From: Acidocella sp.
Lineage (GTDB): Bacteria; Pseudomonadota; Alphaproteobacteria; Acetobacterales; Acetobacteraceae
Direction of reading: 5' to 3'
NCBI RefSeq assembly: GCF_027352905.1
Contig: NZ_DAIEIF010000051.1
Location: 78,031-142,030, forward strand
DNA: 64,000 bases
Each line of letters starts with the position of its first letter. Positions within the stretch are counted from its first letter, which is position 1. The notes under the pieces are model-generated. The model was not told the origin of the DNA, searched no databases, and saw only the letters and a program-made list of their open reading frames with translations. The position numbers were made by a program, and so were the translations under genes. Shown in pieces: positions 43,746 through 55,052 of the stretch.

Positions 43746-45200
43746 ATGACGCTACCCACCGTTCTCGTCGCCGATGACGACCGCTCGATCCGCACCGTGC
43801 TCACCCAGGCGCTGGGGCGGGCTGGCTATCAGGTGCGCGCCACATCATCCGCCGCCACGCTCTGGCGCTGGGTGGAGGATGGCGAGGGAGATGTCGCCAT
43901 CACCGATGTCATCATGCCGGATGAGAACGGGCTCGATCTCATTCCGCGCATCCGCCGCATCCGCCCGGAACTGCCGGTGATCGTGATGAGCGCGCAAAGC
44001 ACGCTGACCACCGCCGTGCAGGCGACCCAACGCGGCGCGTTCGAATATCTGCCCAAACCCTTCGACCTGACAGAATTGCTGGGCGCGGTGGACCGGGCGC
44101 TGAAACAACCCGTGACCCTGGCGCCAGGGCCGCAAGCGGCGAAGGGGGCGGAGGAGGCGCTCCCCCTCATCGGCCGCTCGCCGTCGATGCAGGAAATCTA
44201 CCGGATCATCGCCCGCCTCACCACCACCGACCTCACGGTGATGATCAACGGCGAGTCCGGCGCCGGCAAGGAGCTGGTGGCCCGCGCCCTGCATGATTAT
44301 GGCCGCCGCCGCCAGGGTCCGTTCGTCGCCATCAATATGGCGGCCATCCCGCGTGAGTTGATCGAATCCGAGCTGTTCGGTCATGAGCGGGGCGCTTTCA
44401 CCGGCGCCACCAACCGGCATATCGGCCGGTTCGAGCAAGCGGCGGGCGGCACGCTGTTTCTGGATGAGATCGGTGACATGCCGCCCGAGGCGCAGACCCG
44501 GCTGCTGCGCGTGCTCCAGGAAGGGGAGTTCACGGCGGTGGGCGGCCGCCAGCCGATCCGCGCCAACGCCCGCATCGTCGCCGCGACCCACCGGGATCTG
44601 CGGGCGCTGATCCGCGCCGGCCAGTTCCGCGAGGATCTGTTCTACCGGCTCAACGTCGTCCCCATCCGCCTGCCGCCCTTGCGGGAACGCCCGGACGACA
44701 TTCCCGCCCTGGCCCAGCATTTTCTCAACAAGGCGCAGGCGGAGGGATTGCCGGCCAAAACCATCGACCCCGCCGCCATGGCGCTGCTCTCCGCCTATCG
44801 CTGGCCCGGAAACGTGCGCGAGTTGGAGAATGTCATCCGCCGCCTCGCGGCGCTGGTGCCGCAGCCGGTCATCAGCGAGGCCGTCATCGCGCAGGAATTG
44901 GCTGACCCGGCTCCGCTGCGAGACACCGCCGCCACGCCCGCGGCCGAGGAGGGCGCGAACATCGCGGGGGTGGTGGAGCGCCATATCGCCCGGCTGCTCG
45001 CCTCCCTGCGGGAAACCGGCGAGGAAGGCGTGCTCTATGAACGCGCCCTGGCCGAGCTGGAGCGGCCTTTGATCCGCATGACCCTGGCCGAGACGCGCGG
45101 CAACCAGATTCGCGCGGCGGCGCTGCTCGGTCTCAACCGCAACACGCTGCGCAAGAAGATCCGGGAGCACGGAATCGGCGTGCAGCGCCGCGTCGGATGA
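43746..45200 (+). CDS. ntrC: Nitrogen regulation response regulator NtrC
   Basis: 484 residues. Receiver (phospho-Asp in [15 protein letters not shown], Lys in YLPKPFD), sigma-54 AAA+ domain with Walker [11 protein letters not shown], the intact sigma-54 contact loop GAFTGA (in [13 protein letters not shown]), Walker [11 protein letters not shown] and [10 protein letters not shown], then a Fis-type HTH ([17 protein letters not shown]). Should activate sigma-54 promoters of nitrogen-scavenging genes. Confidence 0.94.
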   Translation: MTLPTVLVADDDRSIRTVLTQALGRAGYQVRATSSAATLWRWVEDGEGDVAITDVIMPDENGLDLIPRIRRIRPELPVIVMSAQSTLTTAVQATQRGAFEYLPKPFDLTELLGAVDRALKQPVTLAPGPQAAKGAEEALPLIGRSPSMQEIYRIIARLTTTDLTVMINGESGAGKELVARALHDYGRRRQGPFVAINMAAIPRELIESELFGHERGAFTGATNRHIGRFEQAAGGTLFLDEIGDMPPEAQTRLLRVLQEGEFTAVGGRQPIRANARIVAATHRDLRALIRAGQFREDLFYRLNVVPIRLPPLRERPDDIPALAQHFLNKAQAEGLPAKTIDPAAMALLSAYRWPGNVRELENVIRRLAALVPQPVISEAVIAQELADPAPLRDTAATPAAEEGANIAGVVERHIARLLASLRETGEEGVLYERALAELERPLIRMTLAETRGNQIRAAALLGLNRNTLRKKIREHGIGVQRRVG

Positions 45201-47425
45201 GCAAGACGCCCTCCCCCGCCGAACCGAAACCCCGGCGCGCCGGGTTCGCCTGGGTGGTGGATCTGCTGCTGGGGCGCGTGGCAACTTTGTTCATCGCCTC
45301 CGCCGCCCTGGCGCTGGGGATCGTCAGCTTCGCGCTGCTCGCCGGGCGCATCCATCTCTCGCTGCATTCCGGCGGGGCGGTGGCCCTCCTCGTCGCCGAT
45401 TTCGCGGCGCTGCTTCTGCTCATCCTGGTTCTGGCCGGGCGGGTGACGCGGGTGGTGCTGGAGCACCGGCGCGGCGCCGCCGGGGCGGGGCTGCATGTCC
45501 GCCTCGTCATCCTCTTCGGCGCGGTCGCGGCCGTGCCGGCGATTTTGGTCGCCGTCTTCGCGATCGTCTTCTTCAATTTCGGCATCCAGGCCTGGTTCAA
45601 CGACCGTGTGCAGACGGCGCTGGCCGAGAGCGGGCAGGTGGCGCAGGGTTACCTCACCGAGCATGAGAACGACATCCGCCTGGACGCGCTGGCCATGGCC
45701 AATGACCTGTCCCAGGGCGGGGGGGTGTTCTTTGGCAATCCCAACGAATTCGCCACCTATCTCGCCGCCCAAACCTCGGTGCGGGGCCTGACGGAGGCGG
45801 AAATCTTCGACCCCCGCTCGGGGCAGATCATCGCCTCCGCCGGGCTGTTCGCCGGGCTGGATACCAGCCTGCCGGACCGTTCCGTCATCGCCCAGGCGGA
45901 CCGGGGCGGGGTGCCGGTGATCAGCCCGCCCGGCAGCACGGCGGAACAGGCCCTCATCAAGCTCGACATCACCCCTCCTTTGATGCTGCTGCTGGAAAAA
46001 CCGATCGACCCGGCGATTCTCGACCATGTGAACAAGACCCGGCAGGCCGTGCTCGAATATCAGCGCCTGGCCAGGAACCGCGCCCAGCTGGAGATCTCTT
46101 TCGCGCTGATCATCGCCGTGCTCACCCTGCTGGTGCTCTCGGCGCTCATCGGCTTCGGCCTGGTCATCGCCAACCAGATCGCCAAACCGCTCGGCCATCT
46201 CATCCGCGCCGCCGAATCCGTGAGCCGCGGCAATCTCGACGTTCGCGTGCCCGAGCGCGACACGGGCGACGAGGTGGAGGGGCTGTCCCGCGCCTTCAAC
46301 CGGATGACGGCGCAGCTCGCCGCCCAGCATAAGCAATTATTGGATGTGAACCGGCAGCTCGATGAGCGGCGGCGCTTCACGGAAACCGTGCTGGCGGGCG
46401 TCTCCGCCGGGGTGATCGGGCTCGACACCAAGGGGCGGATCGAATTGCCCAACCGCGCCGCCTCGGAATTGCTGCATCTCGACCTGCATCTCCATATCGG
46501 CCAGAATTTGGCCGAAATCGTGCCGGAATTCGCGACTCTGATCGCGACGGTCATGGCGATCCCGGAGCGGCCCGCCACCGCGCAGGTCGAGCGGGGAACG
46601 GGGCCGGAGAAGCGGGTATTGCTCGTGCGGATCGGCGCGGAGATGAATGAGGGCGTGGCGGATGGGTTCATCGTCACCTTCGATGACGTGACGGAGCTGA
46701 TGGCCGCCCAGCGCAACGCCGCCTGGGCCGATGTGGCGCGCCGGATCGCCCATGAGATCAAAAATCCCCTCACGCCCATCCAGCTTTCCGCCGAGCGGCT
46801 GAAACGCCGCTTCGCCAAGGAAATCTCCTCCGACCCCGAGAGCTTCACCCAATGCGCCGAGACGATCGTCCGCCATGTCGGCGATATCGGGCGCATGGTG
46901 GATGAGTTCTCCGCCTTCGCCCGCATGCCCCAGCCGGTGATGCGGCCGGAATCGCTCGAACGGCTGGCGCGCGAGGCGATGGTGCTCCAACGCGTGGCCA
47001 AGCGGAACATCGAATGGGACGTGCAGATCGACACGCCGCTTTACGCCTTGTGCGACCGGCGGCTGATCGGCCAGGCTTTGACGAATCTGCTGCAAAACGC
47101 CGCCGATGCGGTGGAAATGCGCGCGGGAGCGGGCCATGTAACCCTGCGGCTGCACAAGCAGGCCGGCATGGCGGTGCTGAGCGTGACGGATGACGGCATC
47201 GGCCTGCCGGAGACCGGGCGGGACCGGTTGACAGAGCCCTATGTGACGCACAAGCCGAAGGGCACGGGGCTCGGGCTTGCGATCGTCGCCAAAATCATGG
47301 AGGACCATGGTGGGCGCCTGGTGCTGAAGGCCGCGCCGGGCGGGGTGGGCGCCGAGGTGTCGCTGGTTTTGCCGGCCTTGCCGGAAACTGCGATAATGGA
47401 GGAAGCGAAGGAGTTGCCTGCCTGA
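45197..47425 (+). CDS. ntrY: Membrane sensor kinase NtrY
   Basis: 742 residues. Three N-terminal membrane helices, an extracytoplasmic stretch (~125-285), another helix, HAMP ([17 protein letters not shown]), PAS (~390-500), H-box [20 protein letters not shown], and ATPase with [23 protein letters not shown] and [12 protein letters not shown]. Typical NtrY, partner of NtrX. Overlaps ntrC by 4 bases and ntrX by 1. Confidence 0.94.
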   Translation: MSKTPSPAEPKPRRAGFAWVVDLLLGRVATLFIASAALALGIVSFALLAGRIHLSLHSGGAVALLVADFAALLLLILVLAGRVTRVVLEHRRGAAGAGLHVRLVILFGAVAAVPAILVAVFAIVFFNFGIQAWFNDRVQTALAESGQVAQGYLTEHENDIRLDALAMANDLSQGGGVFFGNPNEFATYLAAQTSVRGLTEAEIFDPRSGQIIASAGLFAGLDTSLPDRSVIAQADRGGVPVISPPGSTAEQALIKLDITPPLMLLLEKPIDPAILDHVNKTRQAVLEYQRLARNRAQLEISFALIIAVLTLLVLSALIGFGLVIANQIAKPLGHLIRAAESVSRGNLDVRVPERDTGDEVEGLSRAFNRMTAQLAAQHKQLLDVNRQLDERRRFTETVLAGVSAGVIGLDTKGRIELPNRAASELLHLDLHLHIGQNLAEIVPEFATLIATVMAIPERPATAQVERGTGPEKRVLLVRIGAEMNEGVADGFIVTFDDVTELMAAQRNAAWADVARRIAHEIKNPLTPIQLSAERLKRRFAKEISSDPESFTQCAETIVRHVGDIGRMVDEFSAFARMPQPVMRPESLERLAREAMVLQRVAKRNIEWDVQIDTPLYALCDRRLIGQALTNLLQNAADAVEMRAGAGHVTLRLHKQAGMAVLSVTDDGIGLPETGRDRLTEPYVTHKPKGTGLGLAIVAKIMEDHGGRLVLKAAPGGVGAEVSLVLPALPETAIMEEAKELPA

Positions 47426-48810
47426 TGCCCGAAATTTTGATCGTGGATGACGAGCCGGATATCCGCATGCTGGTCGAGGCCATTCTCAAGGATGAAGGGT
47501 ATGAGGCCCGCTGCGCCGGCACCTCCGATGAGGCGCTGGCCGCCTACCGCCTGCGCCGCCCGGATCTCGTCATCCTCGATGTGTGGCTGCAAGGCTCCAA
47601 GCTGGATGGCATCGGCATATTGGAGGCGCTGCACCAGGAGGTGCCGCGCGTGCCGGTGGTGATGATCTCGGGCCATGGCACGATCGAGACCGCCGTGGCG
47701 GCGATTCAGCGCGGCGCCTATGATTTCATCGAAAAGCCCTTCAATTCCGACCGGCTGCTCCTCGTCGTCAAACGGGCGCTGGAGGCGGCGCGGCTGGAAC
47801 GGGAGAATGCCGAGCTGCGCCTGCGCGTCGGCAATGACACGAGCCTGATCGGTACCGGCCATGGCATCTCCGCCTTGCGCAACGCCATCGAGAAGGTGGC
47901 TCCCTCCGGCTCGCGGGTATTGATCTCCGGCCCGCCCGGCTCCGGCAAGGAGGTGGTGGCGCGGATGATCCATGCGAAATCCCGCCGCGCGGACGGTCCT
48001 TTTGTGGTGATAAACTGCGCCATCCTCGCTCCGGAGAAATTCGAGGCCGAGCTGTTCGGCACCGAGGCCGGACCGGACACCCCGCGCAAGCTCGGTGTGC
48101 TGGAGCGCGCTCATGGCGGCACGCTGCTGCTGGACGAAGTCTCTGAACTGCCGCTTGAAATGCAAAGCAAAATCGCGCGGGTGTTGCAGGACCAGAGTTT
48201 CGAGCGCGTGGGCGGCGCGACCCGGGTGAAGGTGGATATCCGGGTGCTCGCCACCACGGCGCGCGATCTGCCCACGCTGATCAGCGAAGGGCGCTTTCGC
48301 GAGGATCTGTTTTACCGCTTGGCGGTGGTGCCGCTGCGCGTGCCGGCGCTGAAGGAAAGGCGGGAGGATATCCCCGCCCTCGCCAACCATTTCCTCACAC
48401 ACGCGGCGGAGATCTCCGGCCTGGCGCCGCGCAGCCTCGCCTCGGACGCCGTCGCCGCGCTGCAAAACCATGATTGGCCGGGCAATGTCCGTCAGCTGCG
48501 CAATATCATGGATTGGCTGATGATCATGCGCTCCGGCGAGCCGGGGGATCTGTTCCATGCCGAGCATCTGCCCACGGAGCTCGCCGCCCACGCGCCGCGG
48601 GCGCTGGCCATCGACCCGGCTGCGGATGTGATGGCCCTGCCCCTGCGCGAGGCGCGGGACGTGTTCGAGACGCAATATCTCCAGGCCCAGCTGCTCCGCT
48701 TCGGCGGCAATATTTCCCGCACGGCCAATTTCGTCGGCATGGAGCGCAGCGCTCTGCACCGCAAGCTCAAGCAGCTCGGCATCGGCGCGGCGGAAGACAA
48801 GGTCGCCTGA
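47425..48810 (+). CDS. ntrX: Response regulator NtrX, lacking the GAFTGA loop
   Basis: 461 residues. Receiver (ILIVDDEPDIRM, phospho-Asp in LVILDVWLQGSKLDGI), AAA+ domain (Walker A GPPGSGKEVV, Walker [21 protein letters not shown]) and HTH (SRTANFVGMERSALHRKL). The loop that contacts sigma-54 in NtrC is replaced by EAGPDTPRK, so it is probably a sigma-54-independent regulator. Works with NtrY in nitrogen and redox/envelope control. Confidence 0.93.
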   Translation: MPEILIVDDEPDIRMLVEAILKDEGYEARCAGTSDEALAAYRLRRPDLVILDVWLQGSKLDGIGILEALHQEVPRVPVVMISGHGTIETAVAAIQRGAYDFIEKPFNSDRLLLVVKRALEAARLERENAELRLRVGNDTSLIGTGHGISALRNAIEKVAPSGSRVLISGPPGSGKEVVARMIHAKSRRADGPFVVINCAILAPEKFEAELFGTEAGPDTPRKLGVLERAHGGTLLLDEVSELPLEMQSKIARVLQDQSFERVGGATRVKVDIRVLATTARDLPTLISEGRFREDLFYRLAVVPLRVPALKERREDIPALANHFLTHAAEISGLAPRSLASDAVAALQNHDWPGNVRQLRNIMDWLMIMRSGEPGDLFHAEHLPTELAAHAPRALAIDPAADVMALPLREARDVFETQYLQAQLLRFGGNISRTANFVGMERSALHRKLKQLGIGAAEDKVA

Positions 48811-48832
48811 CGAGCACAAACCAGGGGACGAT

Positions 48833-49840
48833 ATGGCTCGCATTTTTTCCGGCATTCAGCCCACCGGCATCGCCACGCTCGGCAATTATCTGGGGGCGCT
48901 GCGTAACTGGGTGGCCCTGCAAGAGGGCGAGGATGAATGCATTTATTGCCTGGTGGATCTGCACGCCATCACCGTGTTTCAAGACCCGGCGGAATTGCGC
49001 GAGCAGACCTTCGCCATGGCGGCGCTCCTGCTCGCCTGCGGGATCGACCCGGCGCGCAGCATTCTGTTTCATCAATCCGCCGTCCCCGCCCATGTGCGGC
49101 TGGGCTGGATTTTCAACTGCGTCGCCCGCATGGGCTGGCTGAAGCGCATGACCCAGTTCAAGGACAAGGCGGGCAAGAATCAGGAGGAGGTTTCCACCGG
49201 CCTCTTCGTTTATCCCAATCTCATGGCGGCGGACATCCACGCCTATCACGCGACCCGCGTTCCGGTGGGCGATGACCAGCTTCAGCATCTCGAACTGGCC
49301 AACGACATCGCCGAGAAATTCAACCATGATTACGGCGTGGCGTTCTTTCCGCGCATAGAGCCGCTGGTGCCGCCCGAAACCGCGCGGGTGATGAGCCTGC
49401 GCGACGGCACGCGCAAAATGTCCAAATCCGACCCCTCGGATCAGTCGCGCATCAACATGACAGACGACGCCGACGCCATCGCCCAGAAGATCCGCCGGGC
49501 CAAGACCGACCCGGAGCCGTTGCCGGATCATATCGGCGCGTTGGCGTCCCGGCCCGAGGCGCGCAACCTCGTCGGTATTTTCGCCGCCATTACCGGCGAA
49601 AGCCAGGAAGCGGTGCTGGCGCGCTTCGCCGGGTCGGGCTTCGGGCCGTTCAAGGAAAAACTGGCCGAGGCGTTGGTCGCGCATATCGTGCCGGTCGGCG
49701 AGCGCACCCGCGCCTATCTGGCGGACAGGACGGAGCTGGAGCGGATCTTGCAGACGGGCGCGCGCCGCGCCGCCGCCATCGCCAACCCCATCACGGCGGC
49801 GGCGGAGCGGATCGTCGGCTTTCTGCCCGGCGCGGAGTGA
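48833..49840 (+). CDS. trpS: Tryptophan-tRNA ligase
   Basis: 335-residue class I synthetase. HIGH-type motif GIQPTGIATLGNYLGAL at the N-terminus and KMSKSDPSDQSRINM as the KMSKS loop; VSTGLFVYPNLMAADIHAY and VPVGDDQLQHLELAND line the Trp pocket. ATG with GGGGACG upstream, 22 bases after ntrX. Confidence 0.95.
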   Translation: MARIFSGIQPTGIATLGNYLGALRNWVALQEGEDECIYCLVDLHAITVFQDPAELREQTFAMAALLLACGIDPARSILFHQSAVPAHVRLGWIFNCVARMGWLKRMTQFKDKAGKNQEEVSTGLFVYPNLMAADIHAYHATRVPVGDDQLQHLELANDIAEKFNHDYGVAFFPRIEPLVPPETARVMSLRDGTRKMSKSDPSDQSRINMTDDADAIAQKIRRAKTDPEPLPDHIGALASRPEARNLVGIFAAITGESQEAVLARFAGSGFGPFKEKLAEALVAHIVPVGERTRAYLADRTELERILQTGARRAAAIANPITAAAERIVGFLPGAE

Positions 49841-49850
49841 GCGCCCGCCC

Positions 49851-50393
49851 ATGGTCTGGAAAACTCTCGCCCGGCATCTGCTTTCCCGCCCCCCGTCCCC
49901 GCTCGGCCCCGACGCGGCATTGGCGAAATCCCTGGGCGCGCGGCTGGAGGCGGCCGGGCGGCGGCGGTTGGGCCGCGCTCTGGCCATCCGCCATGTCGCG
50001 GCGGGCAGCTGCAATGGCTGCGAGCTGGAGCTGCGCGCCACGCAAAATCTGATTTACGATCTCACCCAATACGGACTCACCTTCACGCCGAGCCCCCGCC
50101 ATGCCGATATTCTGCTGATCACCGGGGTGGCCGGGGTGAATATGCGCGAGGCGGTGGCGCAGACCCGCGCCGCCATGCCAGACCCCGCCTGGGTGGTGGC
50201 GGTGGGCGATTGCGCCGTGGATGGCGGGGTTTTCACGGGTTCCCCCGCCGTGGCGGGCGGGGCGGCGGCGTTCCTGCCGGTCGATCTCCTTATCGCCGGC
50301 TGCCCACCCAGCCCCGCGCAAGTGCTGGGCGGGCTGCTGGCGCTGGTCGAGGCCCAAAGCCCGCCCCTGGCTCACCCCTCCCGGCTGGGTTGA
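49851..50393 (+). CDS. Orphan NuoB-like [4Fe-4S] subunit of group 4 hydrogenase type
   Basis: 180 residues. Four cluster ligands Cys54 and Cys57 (GSCNGCELEL), Cys121 (VGDCAVDGG) and Cys151 (IAGCPPSP). The CxxC spacing is that of HycG/HyfI/Ech small subunits, not the adjacent CC of true NuoB. In those complexes this subunit relays electrons beside the NiFe subunit. No large subunit, membrane or maturation gene is nearby. It lies 10 bases after trpS and overlaps convergent eda by 22 bases. Either it partners a distant complex or it is a remnant. Confidence 0.78.
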   Translation: MVWKTLARHLLSRPPSPLGPDAALAKSLGARLEAAGRRRLGRALAIRHVAAGSCNGCELELRATQNLIYDLTQYGLTFTPSPRHADILLITGVAGVNMREAVAQTRAAMPDPAWVVAVGDCAVDGGVFTGSPAVAGGAAAFLPVDLLIAGCPPSPAQVLGGLLALVEAQSPPLAHPSRLG

Positions 50394-51016
50394 AGCGCGG
50401 CGGCGGCCGCCGCCTCCCGGGTGATGGCGTCCCAATCCCCGGCGGCGATCGCGGCTTTTTTGACCATCCAGGACCCGCCCACGCAGATGACGTTGGGAAG
50501 CCCCAAATAGCGCGGCGCCAGGGCGGGCGTGATGCCACCGGTGGGGCAGAATTGAAGCTGCGGCAAAGGCGAGGCCAGCGAGGCGAGGAAGGGCACGCCC
50601 CCTGCCGCCTCGGCGGGGAAGAATTTGGCGAAGCGGTAACCGCGCTCGATCAACGTCATCGCCTCGGAGGCGGTGGCGATGCCGGGCAGCGGCGCCAGCC
50701 CCGCCTCCTCCGCCGCGTCGAGCAATCTGGGCGTGATGCCGGGCGAGACGGCGAATTTCGCCCCCGCCGCGGCGGCCTCACGGTATTGGGCGGGGGTGAG
50801 AACCGTTCCCACCCCGGGCACCGCGCCCTCCACCTCAGCCGCCACGGCGCGCAACGCGTCCAGCGCCGCCGGCGTGCGCAACGTGATCTCGATCGCCTTC
50901 AGCCCGCCTTTCACCAAGGCGCGGGCGAGAGGCACCGCCTCCGCCACGCTCTCGACGATGACGACCGGAACGACCGGAGCGAGGCGGAGGACCGGTTCGA
51001 GCCCGTTCTGAATCAC
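50372..51016 (-). CDS. eda: KDPG/KHG aldolase Eda
   Basis: 214 residues, TIM barrel. Splits 2-keto-3-deoxy-6-phosphogluconate into pyruvate and glyceraldehyde 3-phosphate. [16 protein letters not shown] (Glu base), [20 protein letters not shown] with the Schiff-base Lys, and [15 protein letters not shown] phosphate-binding loop. Overlaps edd by 4 bases; last gene of the operon. Confidence 0.93.
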   Translation of the reverse strand: MIQNGLEPVLRLAPVVPVVIVESVAEAVPLARALVKGGLKAIEITLRTPAALDALRAVAAEVEGAVPGVGTVLTPAQYREAAAAGAKFAVSPGITPRLLDAAEEAGLAPLPGIATASEAMTLIERGYRFAKFFPAEAAGGVPFLASLASPLPQLQFCPTGGITPALAPRYLGLPNVICVGGSWMVKKAAIAAGDWDAITREAAAAAALQPSREG

Positions 51017-52842
51017 GCTGGCTCCTCCTGGCTGGCGAAAATCGTGGCGCCATGATCAGCGCGGTTGACCAGCCGGCGGAACGGGGCGAACAATTCGCGG
51101 CCGACGCCATGATGATGCTTATCCAAATCCGCCCAGGCGAGAGGCCGCGCCTCCCATTCCGCCTGGGGCACCAGCGTGTCGAGCGTGCCGGCCACCGCGT
51201 CCACGCGCACCACATCGCCATCCTGTAGGCGGGCGAGCGGGCCGCCCGCCAGGGCCTCGGGCGTGACGTGCAGAGCGGAGAGCACCTTGCCCGAAGCGCC
51301 GGAGAGCCGTCCATCCGTCACCAGCGCGACCTTGTAGCCCTTGTCCTGGAGCACGCCGAGCGGCGGCATCAGCATATGCAATTCCGGCATGCCGATGGCC
51401 TGCGGCCCCTGGAAGCGCACCACCACCACCACGTCCCGGTTCAACTCGCCAGCCTGGAATGCCTCCTGCACCTCCTCCTGGTCGTGGAACACGCGGCACG
51501 GCGCCTCGATGACGTGCCGCTCCGGCGCGACGGCGGAGATTTTCGCCACCCCCTGGCCGAGATTGCCCGCGAGCAGCTTGAGGCCCCCGGTGGGTTGAAA
51601 AGGCCGGCTGGCGGGGCGCAGCACCTTCTCGTCACGGCTCGCTTCCGGAGGGTCGCGCCAGGCGAGTTCGCCATCGTCCAGATAAGGCTCCTTGGCGTAG
51701 GCGGCGAGACCTTGGCCCATCACCGTCTCGATATCCTCATGCACCAGCCCCGCCCCGAGAAGTTCGCGGATGAGAAACCCGGTGCCGCCCGCCGCGTGGA
51801 AATGATTCACGTCAGCGGTGCCATTGGGATAGATGCGGCAGAGCAGCGGCGTCACTTCGGCAATTTCGGCCATATCCGCCCAGGTGAGGGATATGCCCGC
51901 CGCCGCCGCCATCGGAATGAGATGGATGGTATGGTTGGTGGACCCCCCCGTGGCGTGCAGCGCGACGATGGCGTTGATGAAGCTGCGTTCATCCACCATC
52001 CGCCCGATCGGCCTGTATTCATTGCCGAGCGCGGTGAGGGCCAGCACGCGCTGGGCCGCGGCGCGGGTCAGCGCCTCGCGCAGCGGCGTGCCGGGATTGA
52101 TGAAGGCGGCCCCCGGCATGTGCAGCCCCATCACCTCCATCATCACCTGGTTGGTATTGGCCGTGCCGTAAAAGGTGCAGGTGCCGGGGGCGTGATAGGC
52201 CTCGCCCTCCGCCTTGAGCAGTTCCGCCCGCGAGATCTTGCCCTCCACGTAAAGCTGGCGGATCTTCGCCTTCTCGCTATTGGAAAGGCCGGAGGGCATC
52301 GGCCCGCCAGGGATCATGATCGAAGGCAGATGACCGAAGGTGAGCGCGCCGATGACGAGGCCGGGCACGATCTTATCGCAAATTCCGAGATAGCAGGCGG
52401 CGTCGAAGCTCGCATGGGAGAGGGCGACCCCGGTGGCAAGGGCGATGACATCGCGCGAGAACAGGGAGAGCTCCATGCCGGCCTGGCCCTGGGTAACGCC
52501 GTCGCACATGGCGGGCACGCCCCCCGCCACCAGCGCCGCGCCGCCCACGCTATGCGCGGCCTCGCGGATGAGCTTGGGGTAATCCTCATAGGGGCGATGG
52601 GCGGATAGCATGTCGTTATAGGCAGTGACGATGCCGAGGCTGGGCCCCGTCCCGTCTCGCAGCACGGATTTATCGGCGAGGCCGCACCCCGCGAAGGCAT
52701 GCGCCTGATTGGCGCAGCTCAGCGCCTGGCGGCTCGGCTTGGCGCTGGCGGCGGCGGCGATGCGTTCCAGGTAAATCTGCCGCCGTGGCCGGCTGCGCTC
52801 GGCGATGCGGGCGGTGACCTCGGCGATGACGGGATGGACCAT
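51013..52842 (-). CDS. edd: Phosphogluconate dehydratase Edd
   Basis: About 609 residues, IlvD/Edd family Fe-S dehydratase. [53 protein letters not shown] and [20 protein letters not shown] are the family blocks. I use ATG 52842 with GGAG 9 bases upstream rather than a TTG at 52857. Converts 6-phosphogluconate to KDPG. Confidence 0.94.
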   Translation of the reverse strand: MVHPVIAEVTARIAERSRPRRQIYLERIAAAASAKPSRQALSCANQAHAFAGCGLADKSVLRDGTGPSLGIVTAYNDMLSAHRPYEDYPKLIREAAHSVGGAALVAGGVPAMCDGVTQGQAGMELSLFSRDVIALATGVALSHASFDAACYLGICDKIVPGLVIGALTFGHLPSIMIPGGPMPSGLSNSEKAKIRQLYVEGKISRAELLKAEGEAYHAPGTCTFYGTANTNQVMMEVMGLHMPGAAFINPGTPLREALTRAAAQRVLALTALGNEYRPIGRMVDERSFINAIVALHATGGSTNHTIHLIPMAAAAGISLTWADMAEIAEVTPLLCRIYPNGTADVNHFHAAGGTGFLIRELLGAGLVHEDIETVMGQGLAAYAKEPYLDDGELAWRDPPEASRDEKVLRPASRPFQPTGGLKLLAGNLGQGVAKISAVAPERHVIEAPCRVFHDQEEVQEAFQAGELNRDVVVVVRFQGPQAIGMPELHMLMPPLGVLQDKGYKVALVTDGRLSGASGKVLSALHVTPEALAGGPLARLQDGDVVRVDAVAGTLDTLVPQAEWEARPLAWADLDKHHHGVGRELFAPFRRLVNRADHGATIFASQEEPA

Positions 52843-52844
52843 GA

Positions 52845-53525
52845 TCAGGGACTCCAAAAAATATGCGGGTCGTGGCGCAACAGGGCGCGCACGGGCATTT
52901 CCTCGTCCGGGCCGGGCGCCGCCGCCCGCCGCAGCACCTGGCGCTTGGCCTCGCCCTCGATATGCAGGGCGAGAAATCCGGCCGCGGCCAGAACCGGCAG
53001 GGTGAGCGTCATTCGCGGCTCACCCGCCCCCGCCGCGCGCATGGTTTCCACCAGACGGCCAGGAGGCGGCCGAAGAGCGGCGGCCAAGCGGTCCCCGCCC
53101 GGAAAAAAAGACGCGGTATGCCCGTCTTCTCCCATACCTAGTACCGCCGCCGCCAGCGGCAAGGGCAAGGAAGCCAGCCGCGCCTCCAGCGCATCGCGCC
53201 CGGCCTCCGGCGTCCGCGCGCCATCATAAAACGGCACGAAACGGGATGCGGCGGCGGTCTCTCTCAATAACAGGCGGCGGATGAGGGCGGCGTTGCTGCG
53301 AGGATGCTCCTCCGGCACCCAGCGCTCATCCACCGGCGTGACGGTCACCCGGCGCCAATCGAGCGGCCTGCGGCTCAGCTCGGCAAAGAAGTTTTGGGGC
53401 GTGCTGCCGCCGGAAACCGCGAGCCAGACCGTATCCTGGGTGCGCAGGCGGGCGCTGAGCGCCGCCGCCACCGCATCCGCCAGAGCGGCGGCGAGTTCGG
53501 CGCGGCTGGCGAATTCATGGATCAA
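52845..53525 (-). CDS. pgl: 6-phosphogluconolactonase
   Basis: 226 residues when started at TTG 53525, which overlaps the zwf stop as TTGA. The longer frame upstream lies inside zwf and is not used. Motifs [27 protein letters not shown] and [15 protein letters not shown] are those of DevB/Pgl. Hydrolyses the product of zwf. Confidence 0.9.
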   Translation of the reverse strand: MIHEFASRAELAAALADAVAAALSARLRTQDTVWLAVSGGSTPQNFFAELSRRPLDWRRVTVTPVDERWVPEEHPRSNAALIRRLLLRETAAASRFVPFYDGARTPEAGRDALEARLASLPLPLAAAVLGMGEDGHTASFFPGGDRLAAALRPPPGRLVETMRAAGAGEPRMTLTLPVLAAAGFLALHIEGEAKRQVLRRAAAPGPDEEMPVRALLRHDPHIFWSP

Positions 53526-54988
53526 ACGCCGCCATCCATCCAGGTTCGCCCATCGCGCTCGATAAGGGCGATGGCCGCGCTCGGCCCCCATGTGCCCGCC
53601 GTATAGGGCTTGGGCGGCTCTGGCGATTGGCTCCAGGCGTCGAGGACGGGGTCGATCCACGCCCAGGCCGCCTCCACCTCGTCCCGGCGCATGAACAGCG
53701 TCTGGTTGCCGCGCACCACATCCAGCACCAGCCGCTCGTAAGCGTCCGGGTTGCGCACGCCAAACGCCTTGGAAAAGCTCATATCCAGCGGCACCGGCCG
53801 CAGGCGCATGCCGCCGGGTCCAGGGTCCTTGATCATCAGCCAGAGCTTGACACCTTCATCCGGCTGCAGGCGGATGACGAGCCGGTTGGGCGAGACGGGG
53901 CCGGCCGCCTCGCCAAAGACCGAGTGAGGCACAGGCTTGAAGACGATGACGATTTCAGAAACCCGCTCGGCGAGGCGCTTGCCCGTGCGCAGATAAAAGG
54001 GCGCGCCCGCCCAGCGCCAGTTTTCGATCTCCACCTTGAGGGCGACGAAGGTCTCGGTCTGGCTTTCCTTTTCTCCCAGCTCTTCCAGATAGCCGGGCAC
54101 CGGGCCGCCCGCGCTGGCTCCGGCGCGGTATTGGCCGCGCACCCAGTTTTGCGGCTGCATGGGTTTGAGCGCGCGCAAAACCTTGAGCTTCTCGTCGCGC
54201 ACCGCGTCGGCGGCGAGATGGGCGGGCGGCTCCATGGCCACCAGGCACAGCAATTGCAGCATATGATTCTGCACCATGTCCCGCAGCGCGCCCGCCTTGT
54301 CGTAATATCCGGCGCGGCCTTCCACACCCAATGATTCGGCCACAGTGATCTGCACATGATCGATATGGGCGGCGTTCCAGAGCGGCTCGAACAACGCGTT
54401 GGCGAAACGCAGCGCCATGAGGTTCTGGACCGTCTCCTTGCCGAGATAATGGTCGATCCGGTAGATCCGCTCCTCGGGAAAAACCTTGCCGATCGCCTCG
54501 TTCACGGCCCGGGCGGTCTCGCCATCATTACCCACGGGTTTTTCGACGACGACCCGGGCATCGCCTTGCGCCAGACCAAACCGGCCCAGCCGCTCGCAGA
54601 TCGGCCCGAACAAGGCGGGGCCGGTGGCGAGGTAGAAGACCTTGATCCGGTCCTCATAAGGCCGGAGCTTTTCCGCCAGATCCCGCCAGCCCTCATCGCC
54701 CGTAGCGTCGGCGGAGGCATAATGCAGCCGTTGGAGAAAACGCTCCACCAGCGGCGCCGGGCGCTCCCATTCCGGGACATGCTCCTCCACCGCCGCCTTG
54801 GCCAGGGCGGTGAACTCCTCCTCCCCCAGCCGGCCGCGGGAAACGCCGATAATATCAGCCGCCTCCGGCAATTGCCCCGCCGCGTCGCGCTGGAACATCG
54901 CCGGGATCAGCTTGCGGCGGGCGAGATCGCCCGTCGCGCCGAACACGACCAGAACGAAGGCCTCGACAGGGATCACTCGGCTCGTCAT
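53522..54988 (-). CDS. zwf: Glucose-6-phosphate 1-dehydrogenase
   Basis: 488 residues. NAD(P)-binding GATGDLARRKLIPAMF near the N-terminus and the active-site RIDHYLGKETVQNL with its His and Lys. First gene of the minus-strand zwf-pgl-edd-eda operon, which encodes the whole Entner-Doudoroff route from glucose 6-phosphate to pyruvate and triose phosphate. Confidence 0.95.
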   Translation of the reverse strand: MTSRVIPVEAFVLVVFGATGDLARRKLIPAMFQRDAAGQLPEAADIIGVSRGRLGEEEFTALAKAAVEEHVPEWERPAPLVERFLQRLHYASADATGDEGWRDLAEKLRPYEDRIKVFYLATGPALFGPICERLGRFGLAQGDARVVVEKPVGNDGETARAVNEAIGKVFPEERIYRIDHYLGKETVQNLMALRFANALFEPLWNAAHIDHVQITVAESLGVEGRAGYYDKAGALRDMVQNHMLQLLCLVAMEPPAHLAADAVRDEKLKVLRALKPMQPQNWVRGQYRAGASAGGPVPGYLEELGEKESQTETFVALKVEIENWRWAGAPFYLRTGKRLAERVSEIVIVFKPVPHSVFGEAAGPVSPNRLVIRLQPDEGVKLWLMIKDPGPGGMRLRPVPLDMSFSKAFGVRNPDAYERLVLDVVRGNQTLFMRRDEVEAAWAWIDPVLDAWSQSPEPPKPYTAGTWGPSAAIALIERDGRTWMDGGV

Positions 54989-55052
54989 CCGACTTCCTCA
55001 AATCATGCCCGAATCAGGCAGCCGGATTAAAGTGCCCAAACCGCCATGCGGG

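Noticed and set aside
43845..45284. 479-residue open frame antisense to ntrC
   Set aside because: Same reason: mirror of a well-supported gene.
47239..48855. 538-residue open frame antisense to ntrX
   Set aside because: GC-rich codon bias leaves long open frames opposite real genes; the product has no recognisable fold and ntrX is certain.
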